DNA of 64,000 nucleotides from Algoriphagus resistens (GTDB taxonomy: Bacteria > Bacteroidota > Bacteroidia > Cytophagales > Cyclobacteriaceae), in contig NZ_LMXN01000004.1 in NCBI RefSeq assembly GCF_001442615.1, positions 310,001-374,000 on the forward strand, in the 5' to 3' direction. Below, piece by piece: positions 9,707 through 17,545 of this stretch. The notes beneath the pieces are model-generated. The model was given only the letters and a program-made list of their open reading frames with translations, searched no databases and was not told the DNA's origin. The position numbers and the translations under genes are program-made. The stretch's first letter is position 1. Each line of letters starts with the position of its first letter.

Positions 9707-10288
9707 ATGCAACTCGAGAAAACAATAAATGAGCTTGGCAAGCTCTACTCCCCTTTATCCAAAGCATGCCAGCAAGATCTTATGGACAATTCCAAACTCA
9801 GTGCATTTAAAAGAGGTGAGATTGTCGTCCGTGAAGGACAATATTCTGAAAAGGCGTATTTGATCGTAGCGGGCTGTGCCAGAGCTTACTATTTAAAAGA
9901 CGGAAAGGATATTTCTGATTGGTTTACCTTCGAAAATCAGTTTATGGCTCCAATTGTCAGTTTTTTCAGTGCCAAACCTAGCCCTCATTATGTGGAGTTT
10001 GTGGAAGATTCAGTGGCTTACGAGTTCTCAAAAGCCACTTTTGACAGTCTTTCTCAGAAGCATCATGACTTTGAACGCTTCGTCAGCAAAGTGGTGACAG
10101 AAACCATGCTGGGGCTATGCGAAAGACTTTACACCATTCAATTCAATAGAGCTGAGGATAGATTTAAGCACCTGATCAGCATCTATCCGGATATCACCAA
10201 CAGAATCCCGCTTACCCATATTGCCTCCTACCTAGGAATCACATTGGAGACCTTGAGTAGAATAAGAAGTCCTAAAACCAGGACTTGA
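9707..10288 (+). CDS. Crp/Fnr-family transcriptional regulator (first of two)
   Basis: This 193-residue protein has an N-terminal cyclic-nucleotide-binding-type beta-roll (KRGEIVVREGQYSEKAYLIVAGCARAYYLKDGKDI, about residues 33-70). A dimerisation helix and a C-terminal winged helix follow, with recognition sequence IPLTHIASYLGITLETLSRIRS. It lacks the FNR cysteine cluster and the cAMP-contact Arg-Ser-Ala motif of CRP. It belongs to the large Bacteroidota group of ligand-unknown Crp-like regulators, which often sit next to the genes they control. Here the next genes on the same strand are a small membrane protein and an NAD(P)H oxidoreductase, 58 bp on. A redox- or stress-responsive role is inferred only. 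Confidence 0.88.
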   Translation: MQLEKTINELGKLYSPLSKACQQDLMDNSKLSAFKRGEIVVREGQYSEKAYLIVAGCARAYYLKDGKDISDWFTFENQFMAPIVSFFSAKPSPHYVEFVEDSVAYEFSKATFDSLSQKHHDFERFVSKVVTETMLGLCERLYTIQFNRAEDRFKHLISIYPDITNRIPLTHIASYLGITLETLSRIRSPKTRT

Positions 10289-10345
10289 TCTATATCAAAT
10301 GATCACTCTTTCATTTGAATAATCTTTGTCAAAAAGGATCAAAAA

Positions 10346-10684
10346 ATGGAAGAAAACAACAAACAACCGAGATCAATTTGGGGAGCATGGTGGGAACCCA
10401 TCCGAAAATGGTTTTATCCTGGCTGGCTCGTATACGAAATCACAGTTCGTTTTTATGAGTACACCAAATCCATCTATCATTTTTTTACTAGTCAGCAGGA
10501 TTACATTGCAGCTTATATTGGGAAAATAGGTACCCAAATCCTAACTGTTTTTAGCAGTTCCGTCACTTTTGCTGTTTGCACAGCCTTTTTAACCATCCCA
10601 GCATGTTTTGCAGTCTATCATTTTTTCAAAACAGAAAATTTGACAGGATCTCCATTTGAGGAAAAGTTTAAACCTTGGCTCTAA
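10346..10684 (+). CDS. Small membrane protein of unknown function
   Basis: This 112-residue protein has a basic, Trp/Tyr-rich N-terminal half (SIWGAWWEPIRKWFYPGWLVYE) and one or two hydrophobic helices (about residues 62-92). It starts at an ATG preceded by AAGGATC, a plausible ribosome-binding site. No family was recognised. Its stop lies 5 bp before the start of the flavin oxidoreductase gene, so the two are almost certainly co-transcribed. The Crp-like gene just upstream may be part of the same unit. It could be a membrane partner of the oxidoreductase, but nothing in the sequence shows that directly. Confidence 0.7.
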   Translation: MEENNKQPRSIWGAWWEPIRKWFYPGWLVYEITVRFYEYTKSIYHFFTSQQDYIAAYIGKIGTQILTVFSSSVTFAVCTAFLTIPACFAVYHFFKTENLTGSPFEEKFKPWL

Positions 10685-10689
10685 TCACT

Positions 10690-11268
10690 ATGCAAAAAAC
10701 ACTACTCATAAACGGCCATCCGGATAAGGAAAGTTTCAACTATGCCCTTTCAGAAGCTTATAAGAAAGGAGCATTAAAATCGGGAGCTGAAATCAAGGAA
10801 ATCAATATCAGAGACTTGAATTTCAACCCAAACCTACAATTTGGTTACAGAAAGCGGACGGAACTGGAGCCGGATTTATTGGAAGCGCAAGACAAACTAA
10901 AATGGGCAGACCACCTTGTTTGGATTTATCCGGTGTGGTGGGGTTCTGTACCTGCGATGATGAAAGGTTTCTTGGACAGGGTCATGCTTCCTGGTTTTGC
11001 GTTTAACAAACGAGAAAATTCCTTATGGTGGGACAAGTGCTTCACCGGAAAAACAGCCAGAATAATCTGCACCTTAGATCAACCGGAATGGTATTACCGA
11101 TTGGTTTACAGAAGCCCAAGTCATCATGCCATGAAAAAGGTTACATTGAACTACATAGGGGTAAAAAAGGTAAGGATTACAGCTATTGGCCCAATACGAC
11201 TTTCCAAAGAAGAGTTTAGAGCAAAATGGCTGAAGAAAGTGGAAAAGCTGGGCCAAACCAATCAGTAA
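10690..11268 (+). CDS. NAD(P)H dehydrogenase (quinone)-type flavoprotein, flavodoxin fold
   Basis: This 192-residue protein opens with a beta strand and phosphate-binding loop (TLLINGHPDKESFNYALSEAY) characteristic of the NQO/KefF/MdaB flavodoxin-like family. It also carries the family's WADHLVWIYPVWWGSVPAMMKGFLDRV segment (about residues 75-102), which surrounds the FMN/FAD isoalloxazine. Role: two-electron reduction of quinones or electrophiles using NAD(P)H. The frame is open to 10675, but the ATG at 10690 puts the first strand at the N terminus as in homologues. Neighbours are a small membrane protein and a Crp-like regulator. The KefF-like resemblance could alternatively indicate an ancillary subunit of a K+ efflux system, but no Kef gene is nearby. 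Confidence 0.88.
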   Translation: MQKTLLINGHPDKESFNYALSEAYKKGALKSGAEIKEINIRDLNFNPNLQFGYRKRTELEPDLLEAQDKLKWADHLVWIYPVWWGSVPAMMKGFLDRVMLPGFAFNKRENSLWWDKCFTGKTARIICTLDQPEWYYRLVYRSPSHHAMKKVTLNYIGVKKVRITAIGPIRLSKEEFRAKWLKKVEKLGQTNQ

Positions 11269-11283
11269 GAGTGGGATAATAAT

Positions 11284-11379
11284 AGACATCGAGCCTGTTG
11301 CCTTTAAAAGCGAGATCACTTCCCGCTTCCTTTGTCACGGGACGGTTCTGACCATTAGAAAAATAATTATAAACAGATC
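11284..11379 (+). repeat. Interspersed structured element, copy B
   Basis: It starts ATCGAGC and has the partner GCGAGAT about 20 bases on (tandem G/A mismatch conserved). It then has a hairpin TCCCG/CGGGA followed by ACGGTTCTGACCAT and an A-rich tail ATAATTATAAACA. That tail matches the end of copy A (GGGTTCTGTGACCAT and AATAATAAACA). It abuts copy C in tandem and is not followed by a gene. Confidence 0.6.
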
Positions 11380-11469
11380 AAATCGAGCATGACTCAAGCG
11401 TCACACTGGGATGATTATACTACATGCGAGATTCCATGTGGCCATAAAAAATCAATTATAAACACATGA
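11380..11469 (+). repeat. Interspersed structured element, copy C (tandem with copy B)
   Basis: It starts AATCGAGCATG and pairs with CATGCGAGATT (11422-11433 region), leaving a G/A tandem mismatch in a 4+5 bp helix. A GGCCAT-A-rich tail then runs into CACATGAAA. The start codon opens only a 6-codon frame (MKLVIR), so here the element is not followed by a functional gene. It is closely similar to copy D at 46208. Confidence 0.7.
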
Positions 11470-11813
11470 AATTGGTAATTCGCTAAACTTGATCCAGGTA
11501 GTGATTTAAATCATGTTGAAGTACCTTCTGGTTTTCATACTATCCCCATCTTTGTATTTCGTTAAACCTCAAATTGTCAGCACTAAGAATAGCTGACTTC
11601 ATAATAAAAAGCGGTTCTACCCTTAAGTTAGTGGAAAACATGACTTTTGGTTGGGTTTAAATGTAAGAGGACATACGCTCATGAGCCTTTAAAGGCTAAA
11701 TGACGGTCTCTAAAATTAAGTAACCAACTACAGGTCAGGTTTTCATTGCCGGACTTCTGTTAAATTCGTGGTAGAACCTAAAAAGCGGTTCAATAGCTGA
11801 ATGGACAAAAACA
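11470..11813. other. Intergenic region with paired repeats around 11606-11791
   Basis: No gene. AAAAAGCGGTTC occurs directly at 11606-11617 and 11780-11791. Overlapping these, GGTTCTACC (11613-11621) is inverted as GGTAGAACC (11770-11778). The repeats bracket about 160 bp directly upstream of the second Crp/Fnr gene. They could be ends of a small decayed element or spaced regulator sites. Confidence 0.45.
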
Positions 11814-12377
11814 ATGAATGAGTTTATTGAATTCTGCAATAAGATGTCTCAACTAGACGAGGCCACCATAACTGAACTGGAACGAATCCTAAAATTAAAG
11901 CGTGCTAGCAAAAATGAGTACCTAGCATATAGCAACAATCTTTCAAAAGAGCTTTTTTTTATAAGAAAGGGAATTGTCAAATTTTGTTTCAACGGAGACG
12001 GCAAGGAATTCATAATGCGCTTCTTTGAAGAGAACATTTTGTTTTCAGATATTGAGAGTTACACCCAACGGAAGTTTTCAAAATATAATATAATAGCCAT
12101 TGAAAACACCGAATACTTCTCTATGTCCTTTTTTGAATTTGAGCAGCTTTGCCTCAAGCACCACAAGCTTGAAACATTTTTCCGGAAATTCATGGTCAGG
12201 GCAAACTTGAATATGATGGCTCGAATAAGTGAAATTCTTGAGGAAGACGCGAAAAAAAGATACTCAAATTTCATTGTCAAAAACCCTAAACTGTTAGAAA
12301 GGATTTCTTTAGGGGACCTTGCAAATTATTTAGGAATCACCCAGGTTTCATTGAGCAGAATAAGGGCAACTAAATAG
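11814..12377 (+). CDS. Crp/Fnr-family transcriptional regulator (second of two)
   Basis: This 187-residue protein has a degenerate cyclic-nucleotide-binding beta-roll (about residues 25-100, with ELFFIRKGIVKFCFNGDGKEFIMRFFEENIL) and a C-terminal winged helix (ERISLGDLANYLGITQVSLSRIRAT). The cap loop for cAMP is not conserved. It is diverged from the Crp-like protein at 9707: the DNA-binding helices share YLGIT-x-x-SLSRIR, while the sensor halves differ. No close operon partner exists upstream. The gene after it, unrecognised, begins 71 bp downstream. It is lower in GC than purL, in keeping with an accessory region. Confidence 0.85.
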   Translation: MNEFIEFCNKMSQLDEATITELERILKLKRASKNEYLAYSNNLSKELFFIRKGIVKFCFNGDGKEFIMRFFEENILFSDIESYTQRKFSKYNIIAIENTEYFSMSFFEFEQLCLKHHKLETFFRKFMVRANLNMMARISEILEEDAKKRYSNFIVKNPKLLERISLGDLANYLGITQVSLSRIRATK

Positions 12378-12448
12378 CTTATTTATCATTTGATAAAAGA
12401 ATTGCTGAAAGCAAATTGGACATTTGTCGAACTACTAAAAAACGACAG

Positions 12449-13213
12449 ATGCCTGAATACACAGACTTAAAAGTGGTCAACACACACCTAAATTACGACA
12501 AGGTTTCTTTGGTAAAACCCTCAAAATCAAACTACATCCATATTGCAGCGGAAATCGATAAAAAGCCAACACAGTTTTTCTTGACTAGCAGTTCTAAGAA
12601 AAATGAACTGATCACGCAATGTAAAAACTGGTGTAGGGATTTAGAAAAAATCACTGGCGTGATCGAAATCAGTCTTTTCAAAGCCACAATCATTCCTCCC
12701 GGGATAGGCGAGTATGTGAAAGAAAACAAAAATGAGATACATTTAGCAAAATTTGATTTTGTGATCTTGATAGAGACAGATTCTGAAACTAGTGGCAATA
12801 AAGTAAGAAACAATGAAGTCTATAAAAACATGCTAAATGAAATAAGAAGTGTTGCCAGCTATACACACACCACTTCAGCTTATAATATCCGGAGAATCAA
12901 TAATGTCAACCACAAAAAGCAAGGGGTTTTCCTCTTCAATTATTTCTCATCCAGAAGCAAGGAACAGAACTTAATGGTCTGGGAATATACCGCTGGCTGG
13001 TTCGAAAAAGAAACTGGTCTCGACAACTCTACATTACTCTCTCCTTTGGAAATGGAGAATTCGGAATACTCGATAATCAACCATTGTAGATGGGATAATT
13101 TCCTGGATATTTTACCTTCATTGTTTTTCAAGAAAACATTCAAAAAATATGTACTTGACAATTTTTACGTAAATAATGTTGGCGCACAGCCAATACTCTA
13201 TAAGATCATATAG
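12449..13213 (+). CDS. Hypothetical protein, 254 residues
   Basis: No family recognised. The protein starts MPEYTDLKVVNTHLNYDKV and has no signal peptide or membrane segment. Mid-protein sequence (about residues 60-130: KNWCRDLEKITGVIEISLFKATIIPPG ... FDFVILIETDSETSGNKVRNNEVYKNMLNEI) reads like an alpha-beta barrel of the EthD/Dabb type, repeated again near 150-200 with VFLFNYFSS. A short dimeric alpha-beta fold is thus one guess. The frame extends upstream only through a TTG codon, so the ATG at 12449 is preferred. It follows the second Crp-like gene on the same strand and may be its target. Confidence 0.7.
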   Translation: MPEYTDLKVVNTHLNYDKVSLVKPSKSNYIHIAAEIDKKPTQFFLTSSSKKNELITQCKNWCRDLEKITGVIEISLFKATIIPPGIGEYVKENKNEIHLAKFDFVILIETDSETSGNKVRNNEVYKNMLNEIRSVASYTHTTSAYNIRRINNVNHKKQGVFLFNYFSSRSKEQNLMVWEYTAGWFEKETGLDNSTLLSPLEMENSEYSIINHCRWDNFLDILPSLFFKKTFKKYVLDNFYVNNVGAQPILYKII

Positions 13214-13568
13214 GTAGTCTGACTGATAAACCCCAGGCCCTGCAGCCACTATCATCAGTAACCCGCAGCAATTACTTTTTGAACCATCCTCATTCAAGTG
13301 TAAATGTTTGCTGGAGAACCTAGCGCACCCGCTAAGACCCCCAGCCCTCTACCTAACGCCAGATATACCGAATCCAACTATGCTTTTATGGGTAGATAAT
13401 CAGTAATTCATATATCATTACTATAGGTAGCATAGTATAAAATCTGACCTAAATGGAAGGAGCCCGGTATAATACCAAGCTCCTTCTCGTAGTTAAAATC
13501 CATTTTAATCTGTCCAGCTTGGGTGCTAGCCTAATTTCAATGGATTTTTTCTTATAATTCACTGGATA
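13214..13568. other. Intergenic region with a bidirectional-looking hairpin
   Basis: No gene. Between the convergent gene ends it holds the hairpin at 13456-13486 and otherwise unremarkable sequence. Confidence 0.5.
13456..13486. terminator. Strong hairpin between convergent genes
   Basis: Perfect arms GAAGGAGC and GCTCCTTC enclose a second helix GGTAT/ATACC. The stem is strong, but neither strand has a clear T tract, so it may be an RNA 3'-end stabiliser rather than a classic terminator. It lies about 80 bases past the NmrA gene's 3' end and 240 past the hypothetical gene's. Confidence 0.55.
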
Positions 13569-14450
13569 TTAGTTACCCACAGTATAAGTCTGAGCCAAAT
13601 ATTCCTTCAAAGAAACAGGTTTCTTTCCCAGCAGATTTTCCAGATCAGATTTCACGTTTTCAAATTCACCTTGCTTGATCGCTTCGGCAAAACTGGAGAA
13701 CATTCCTATATACTCGGCAGGCACACCGGCTTTTGTCAGCGTTTCTCTGTAAACTTCCCTCTCAGGACTTACATACTGGATTCTATTGCCTGTCAATGCT
13801 GAAAGTTCATCAGCAATAGATTGGAAAGTATAGTTCTCCACATTGTTCATTGCATATTCCTTGTTTTCATGTCCTATCTCCATTAGCACATTGGCGGTAG
13901 CTTCAGCGAGATTCTCGCGCGCTGCAAAAGCAACTTTTCCTTCTCCCGCAGGAAAGAAAATACCAGTTTCCAGAACCTGCTGGCCAACGAAAAGCGGAAT
14001 TACGTCCAAGTAAAGATTATTCCTGAAAATGGTATAATTCAATCCACTCTCCCTTAGTGCCTGATCCGTCTCTATGTGTGATTTGGCAAGAAGGGCCATT
14101 GGAGAATCATCGCTCTCATTTTTCCGCTCAAAACTTGTGTATAAAATATGATTCACTCCTGCTTCTTTGGCAGCATTTATCACATTTCTGTGCTGAGAAG
14201 CGCGATTGCTAATGTCCGTTCCCGAAATCAACAGTAGTTTCTCCGCACCCTGAAATGCTGTGACCAAACTTTGGTAGTTAGTGTAATCGCCCAACTTTAC
14301 GTTGATCCCCTTATCTATCAGATCTTTTGCTTTGGACTCATCCCGTAAAAGGCCAGTGATAGAGGATGCCGGGACTCCTTTTTCAATAAGAAAATTAATG
14401 GTGGATTTGCCGAAATGACCGGAAGCACCTGTTATTACTATTTTGCTCAT
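13569..14450 (-). CDS. NmrA-like / atypical SDR NAD(P)-binding oxidoreductase
   Basis: This 293-residue protein has the N-terminal Rossmann motif GASGHFGKSTINFL (GxxGxxG, residues 7-13). LLLISGTDISNRASQHRNVINAAKEAGVNHILYTSFERK follows (about 92-130), typical of NmrA/QOR2-like atypical short-chain dehydrogenases. These bind NADP and act as quinone reductases or redox sensors. The classical Tyr-x-x-x-Lys pair is absent, as usual for the group. It is divergently transcribed from an HxlR regulator 155 bp away with palindromes in between. This is a very common bacterial pairing (QorB/YtfG with HxlR/YtfH) in which HxlR controls the reductase in response to electrophiles. Confidence 0.9.
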   Translation of the reverse strand: MSKIVITGASGHFGKSTINFLIEKGVPASSITGLLRDESKAKDLIDKGINVKLGDYTNYQSLVTAFQGAEKLLLISGTDISNRASQHRNVINAAKEAGVNHILYTSFERKNESDDSPMALLAKSHIETDQALRESGLNYTIFRNNLYLDVIPLFVGQQVLETGIFFPAGEGKVAFAARENLAEATANVLMEIGHENKEYAMNNVENYTFQSIADELSALTGNRIQYVSPEREVYRETLTKAGVPAEYIGMFSSFAEAIKQGEFENVKSDLENLLGKKPVSLKEYLAQTYTVGN

Positions 14451-14494
14451 GATTGTGTTGTTAAAATTATAAAGTAGATTACCAGAAGATTTTA

Positions 14495-14579
14495 AGTTAC
14501 TTTTGGTAACTCAAAGGTATTGCGACACCAGCTTCTACACAAGAAGGCACGGCTGGGTCACCTAATTACCTGCGGGTAA
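14495..14579. promoter_or_regulatory. Two GTTAC-type operator palindromes between the divergent pair
   Basis: AGTTAC-TTTTG-GTAACT (14495-14511) and TTACC-TGCG-GGTAA (14566-14579) share the half-site TTAC/GTAA. One lies next to each gene. HxlR proteins bind such inverted repeats, so these are candidate sites for the regulator encoded at 14606. Confidence 0.6.
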
Positions 14580-14605
14580 GTAACATTGAAAATCAAGCAT
14601 ATAGC

Positions 14606-14971
14606 ATGGGGAAAATTTTAGAAATTTATCGAAGTTCAGAAAACTGCCCAATTCGGACAGTACTAGACCGCATAGGGGACAAATGGTCAATTCTGGTAAT
14701 TTTAATCCTTGGAGAAGAAGAAACCATGAGGTTCAATGAGCTGCAAAAATCAATGAATGATATCTCACAGAAGATGCTAACGGTCACATTGAGAAAACTT
14801 GAGTCAGATGGATTGGTACATCGTAGGATATTTCCTGAGATCCCCCCTCGGGTAGAATATAACCTTACGGAAAGGGGAATATCACTTTTACCTCATATCC
14901 ATAGTCTTTCTGACTGGGCAACCAAGAATATTGATGGAATAAGACGATCGAGGGCGAAATCCGGCAATTAA
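14606..14971 (+). CDS. HxlR-family winged-helix transcriptional regulator
   Basis: This 121-residue protein is of standard HxlR length. It carries the N-terminal Cys of redox-responsive members (SSENCPIRTVLDRIGDKWSILVILIL, Cys at about residue 14) and the winged helix (MRFNELQKSMNDISQKMLTVTLRKLESDGLVHRRIFPEIPPRVEYNLTERG). In HypR/QorR/YodB-type relatives this Cys senses quinones or aldehydes. Role: regulator of the divergent NmrA-like reductase. Two palindromes in the shared promoter region support that. Confidence 0.92.
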   Translation: MGKILEIYRSSENCPIRTVLDRIGDKWSILVILILGEEETMRFNELQKSMNDISQKMLTVTLRKLESDGLVHRRIFPEIPPRVEYNLTERGISLLPHIHSLSDWATKNIDGIRRSRAKSGN

Positions 14972-15182
14972 TTTTGCTCTTAAGCGTAAATTTGGTGTTT
15001 ACCGGGTTTGACTCCCTCACTGCTGGATGTAGAATCGCTGACGATCTAAGCATAGTCAATACCTACACCTAGAGTACCGGACACATCTCTACTAAAACCA
15101 GAAATGCTCAATTTCTAAATGAACCAACCTGTCATTTTCTTTCCGATAAAAACCTGAAAAGATTGAGACAGGCTTAGGAGAC

Positions 15183-15920
15183 TCAAACATCCAAAATCTC
15201 TCTTCCCCTTTCTCCAATCCGCTGTAAAGTTTCTTCTGTGATATATTTTTTTTGGTCAATCTGTTGGGGTTGCTCTCGTGTACAGAAATAACTATGAATA
15301 CTTCTTCGCACCTGCTCAGTATTATTGGTTGTGCCTCCATGCCACACGTGCGAGTTAAAGATAAATACAGAACCTGCAGGAGCTATAATCCGGATTTCGT
15401 CAGGATGTTTGTCATGAGGGTCAGCCATCACTTCATCTGGCAAAATACTCCATTTATGGGATCTAGGTACGATTCGGGTAGAACCATTATGGACAGTAAA
15501 ATCATCCAAAAGCCAAATACTGTTACAGACCTGATACCCATCATTTATTACCGCGTTTTTCCAATCCACATGAAGTTTTTGAAGTCCTTGATTGGGTCTC
15601 GCAGCCCGGTAATTGAGAGAGGATAATTTATATGCCTGTCCCAATACGGCTTCAATACCCGCCAGCACCCTAGGATGGGTATAAAAGACATCAAAAACAG
15701 GCCCTTTATTGACCAAATCTGCCAATCGGTCTGCCCCCTCTTCTTTCGGGTGGCGGATATATTTTGATTCTGCCAGTTCTGCTCCTGCATTTTCACCTTC
15801 TGCCTGCATCAATTCGTCAATTCGGCCATTCACTTTCCTGACCTGCTCTGCAGTCAACAATTGTCCTAAATCAAGATAACCATAGGTTTCTAAAAATTCT
15901 ATTTCTTGTTTGATAAGCAT
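15183..15920 (-). CDS. Phytanoyl-CoA dioxygenase (PhyH) family protein
   Basis: This 245-residue Fe(II)/2-oxoglutarate-dependent oxygenase has the iron-binding HxD motif in LQKLHVDWKNA (about residues 117-123), the distal His in FNSHVWHGGTTNN and the 2-oxoglutarate Arg in VRRSIHSYF. The N-terminal region (FLETYGYLDLGQLLTAEQVRKVNGRIDEL) is typical of the family. Substrate is unknown; relatives hydroxylate lipids, ectoine or small metabolites. The frame could start at 15947, but the ATG at 15920 begins directly at the conserved helix and is preferred. It is followed on the same strand by nothing close, and lies 40 bp downstream of the sensor kinase gene, so the two may be co-transcribed. Confidence 0.87.
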   Translation of the reverse strand: MLIKQEIEFLETYGYLDLGQLLTAEQVRKVNGRIDELMQAEGENAGAELAESKYIRHPKEEGADRLADLVNKGPVFDVFYTHPRVLAGIEAVLGQAYKLSSLNYRAARPNQGLQKLHVDWKNAVINDGYQVCNSIWLLDDFTVHNGSTRIVPRSHKWSILPDEVMADPHDKHPDEIRIIAPAGSVFIFNSHVWHGGTTNNTEQVRRSIHSYFCTREQPQQIDQKKYITEETLQRIGERGREILDV

Positions 15921-15960
15921 ATGGAGATAGTTTATGATTGACAGCAATTATGCCAGACAC

Positions 15961-17376
15961 TTAAATTTCTTTACTTAAGGAGATGGAAGACGGAAAAACC
16001 TCACTTGCTAAAGGTAGGATAAACTTGAAATTACTTCCTTGTCCTTCTACACTTTCAACCCATAGACACCCATCAAATCTTTTCACAAATTCTCTACAAA
16101 GTACTAGACCTAAGCCTGAACCACCTTCGTTATCGGTGCCCAGGGATGTCATGGTAGTGGATGGGTCAAAAATCTTACGAATGGTCTCTTCACTCATTCC
16201 TACTCCATTGTCACAAATAGAAATCTCTACTTTATCCTCTCTTCTGGTCGTTAAGATATCAATACATCCTCCTTGATTTGTGAATTTTATTGCGTTTGAA
16301 ATTAGATTTCGCAAAACAGTCCCTAAAATATTTTTATCAGTATACAATACGATATCACTAGTTGGTGCATAATTCAAAGAAATGTTTTTAGCCTTTGCAA
16401 GCGATTCTTTAAGCCAGAGTATCTCAGTTATGACTTTGGACAATATGATTTTCTCTGGGATAAAACTTAATTCCCCAGTTTGTGATTTTGCCCAATTCAA
16501 CAAGTTATCAAGCAGATTAAGGGTGTTTTTAGCAGTAGAATTAATTAGATCGATATATTCTACAGATTCTACTTCACCCATATCGTTTTCTTTGAGGAGC
16601 TCAGAAAGACCTATAATATTGTTAAATGGATTTCTTAGATCATGTGCAATGATGGAAAATAATTTATTTTGGGTTAGGTGTAATTCTTCCAGTTTACACT
16701 GATTCTGTTGTATTATTATATTTTTTTCAAGTATTGTTTTTTGATCAATCTCTTTTAATAACATAATGAAACCTATACAGGAACCACTTATGACAAAAAG
16801 TGAAACTATCAGAAACCAATTTCCAATGGTTGAATTAGTCGTATAAATATAAGATTGATCTAATTGGTAAATATAAAAAGCCCTGGTCAGTTGGAACACA
16901 GAATAGATCAAAAGCACTCCACTTATCAGTAAAGCGGATTTGTACTTATTCTTATTGATAAAAAGATAATAGGAGCCAACACCAAAGAAAAATGAAGAGG
17001 ATGCAATCCGTATAACATGGAGAATTGTGTTGTTTTCCTCGACGATTAAAATGCAGGAAAACCCCAGACAAACGGCAGCAATGAAAACCCACATGAGCTT
17101 TTTTCGAATTTTACCATCGAAAGAAAGAAGACCAAATGAAGTCAGTGCAAAGCTGGAAATCATAAGGAAATTGCTTATCCGGGAGGAAAATAAAGGAGGA
17201 TAATGATCTCTAAAATTAAACAGAATGATAGCAACCACCTGAAACGTAATCCCTAGGGCAACTAATAGCAAATACCATCGCTTGTGATGGTAAAAATATT
17301 GATAGATGAATAAGGCAATAATAAATAAATTATTGAGTGCTAAAAAAAACAATACTGAAGGGTAATCTAGGGCCAT
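15961..17376 (-). CDS. Sensor histidine kinase with N-terminal seven-helix membrane domain
   Basis: This 471-residue protein has about seven hydrophobic helices in residues 1-215, a short coiled coil (EIDQKTILEKNIIIQQNQCKLEEL), a HisKA domain with H-box SIIAHDLRNPFNNIIGLSELL, and an HATPase with N box (LISNAIKFTN), G1 (DNGVGMS) and G2 (GSGLGLVLCREF). It is membrane-bound. No receiver domain is fused and no response regulator lies next to it; the stand-alone receiver at 43034 is far away. The ATG at 17376 is preferred over the GTG at 17388. The PhyH gene follows 40 bp downstream. Confidence 0.9.
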   Translation of the reverse strand: MALDYPSVLFFLALNNLFIIALFIYQYFYHHKRWYLLLVALGITFQVVAIILFNFRDHYPPLFSSRISNFLMISSFALTSFGLLSFDGKIRKKLMWVFIAAVCLGFSCILIVEENNTILHVIRIASSSFFFGVGSYYLFINKNKYKSALLISGVLLIYSVFQLTRAFYIYQLDQSYIYTTNSTIGNWFLIVSLFVISGSCIGFIMLLKEIDQKTILEKNIIIQQNQCKLEELHLTQNKLFSIIAHDLRNPFNNIIGLSELLKENDMGEVESVEYIDLINSTAKNTLNLLDNLLNWAKSQTGELSFIPEKIILSKVITEILWLKESLAKAKNISLNYAPTSDIVLYTDKNILGTVLRNLISNAIKFTNQGGCIDILTTRREDKVEISICDNGVGMSEETIRKIFDPSTTMTSLGTDNEGGSGLGLVLCREFVKRFDGCLWVESVEGQGSNFKFILPLASEVFPSSISLSKEI

Positions 17377-17545
17377 ATTATTTTCCACTATTCATTTGAG
17401 TATGCTAAAGATTAAAAAATTCACTCAATAATCTGGCTTTTAAGTCTGTTTTTAGAAAAGTAAAACTTCACTTAAAACGGTTCCTTAGTTGGACTCCTCT
17501 AATCTATTATCCTTAATATCTGTCTACCGACAATAGCTCCCAAAC

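Noticed and set aside
11330..11360. Group II intron domain V-like segment (GAGC ... GGTTC)
   Set aside because: No GTGYG start, no AY 3' end and no reverse transcriptase; the base pattern does not fit domain V.
15183..15947. Start at 15947 for the PhyH protein
   Set aside because: The extra nine residues are not family sequence; ATG at 15920 begins at the conserved helix.
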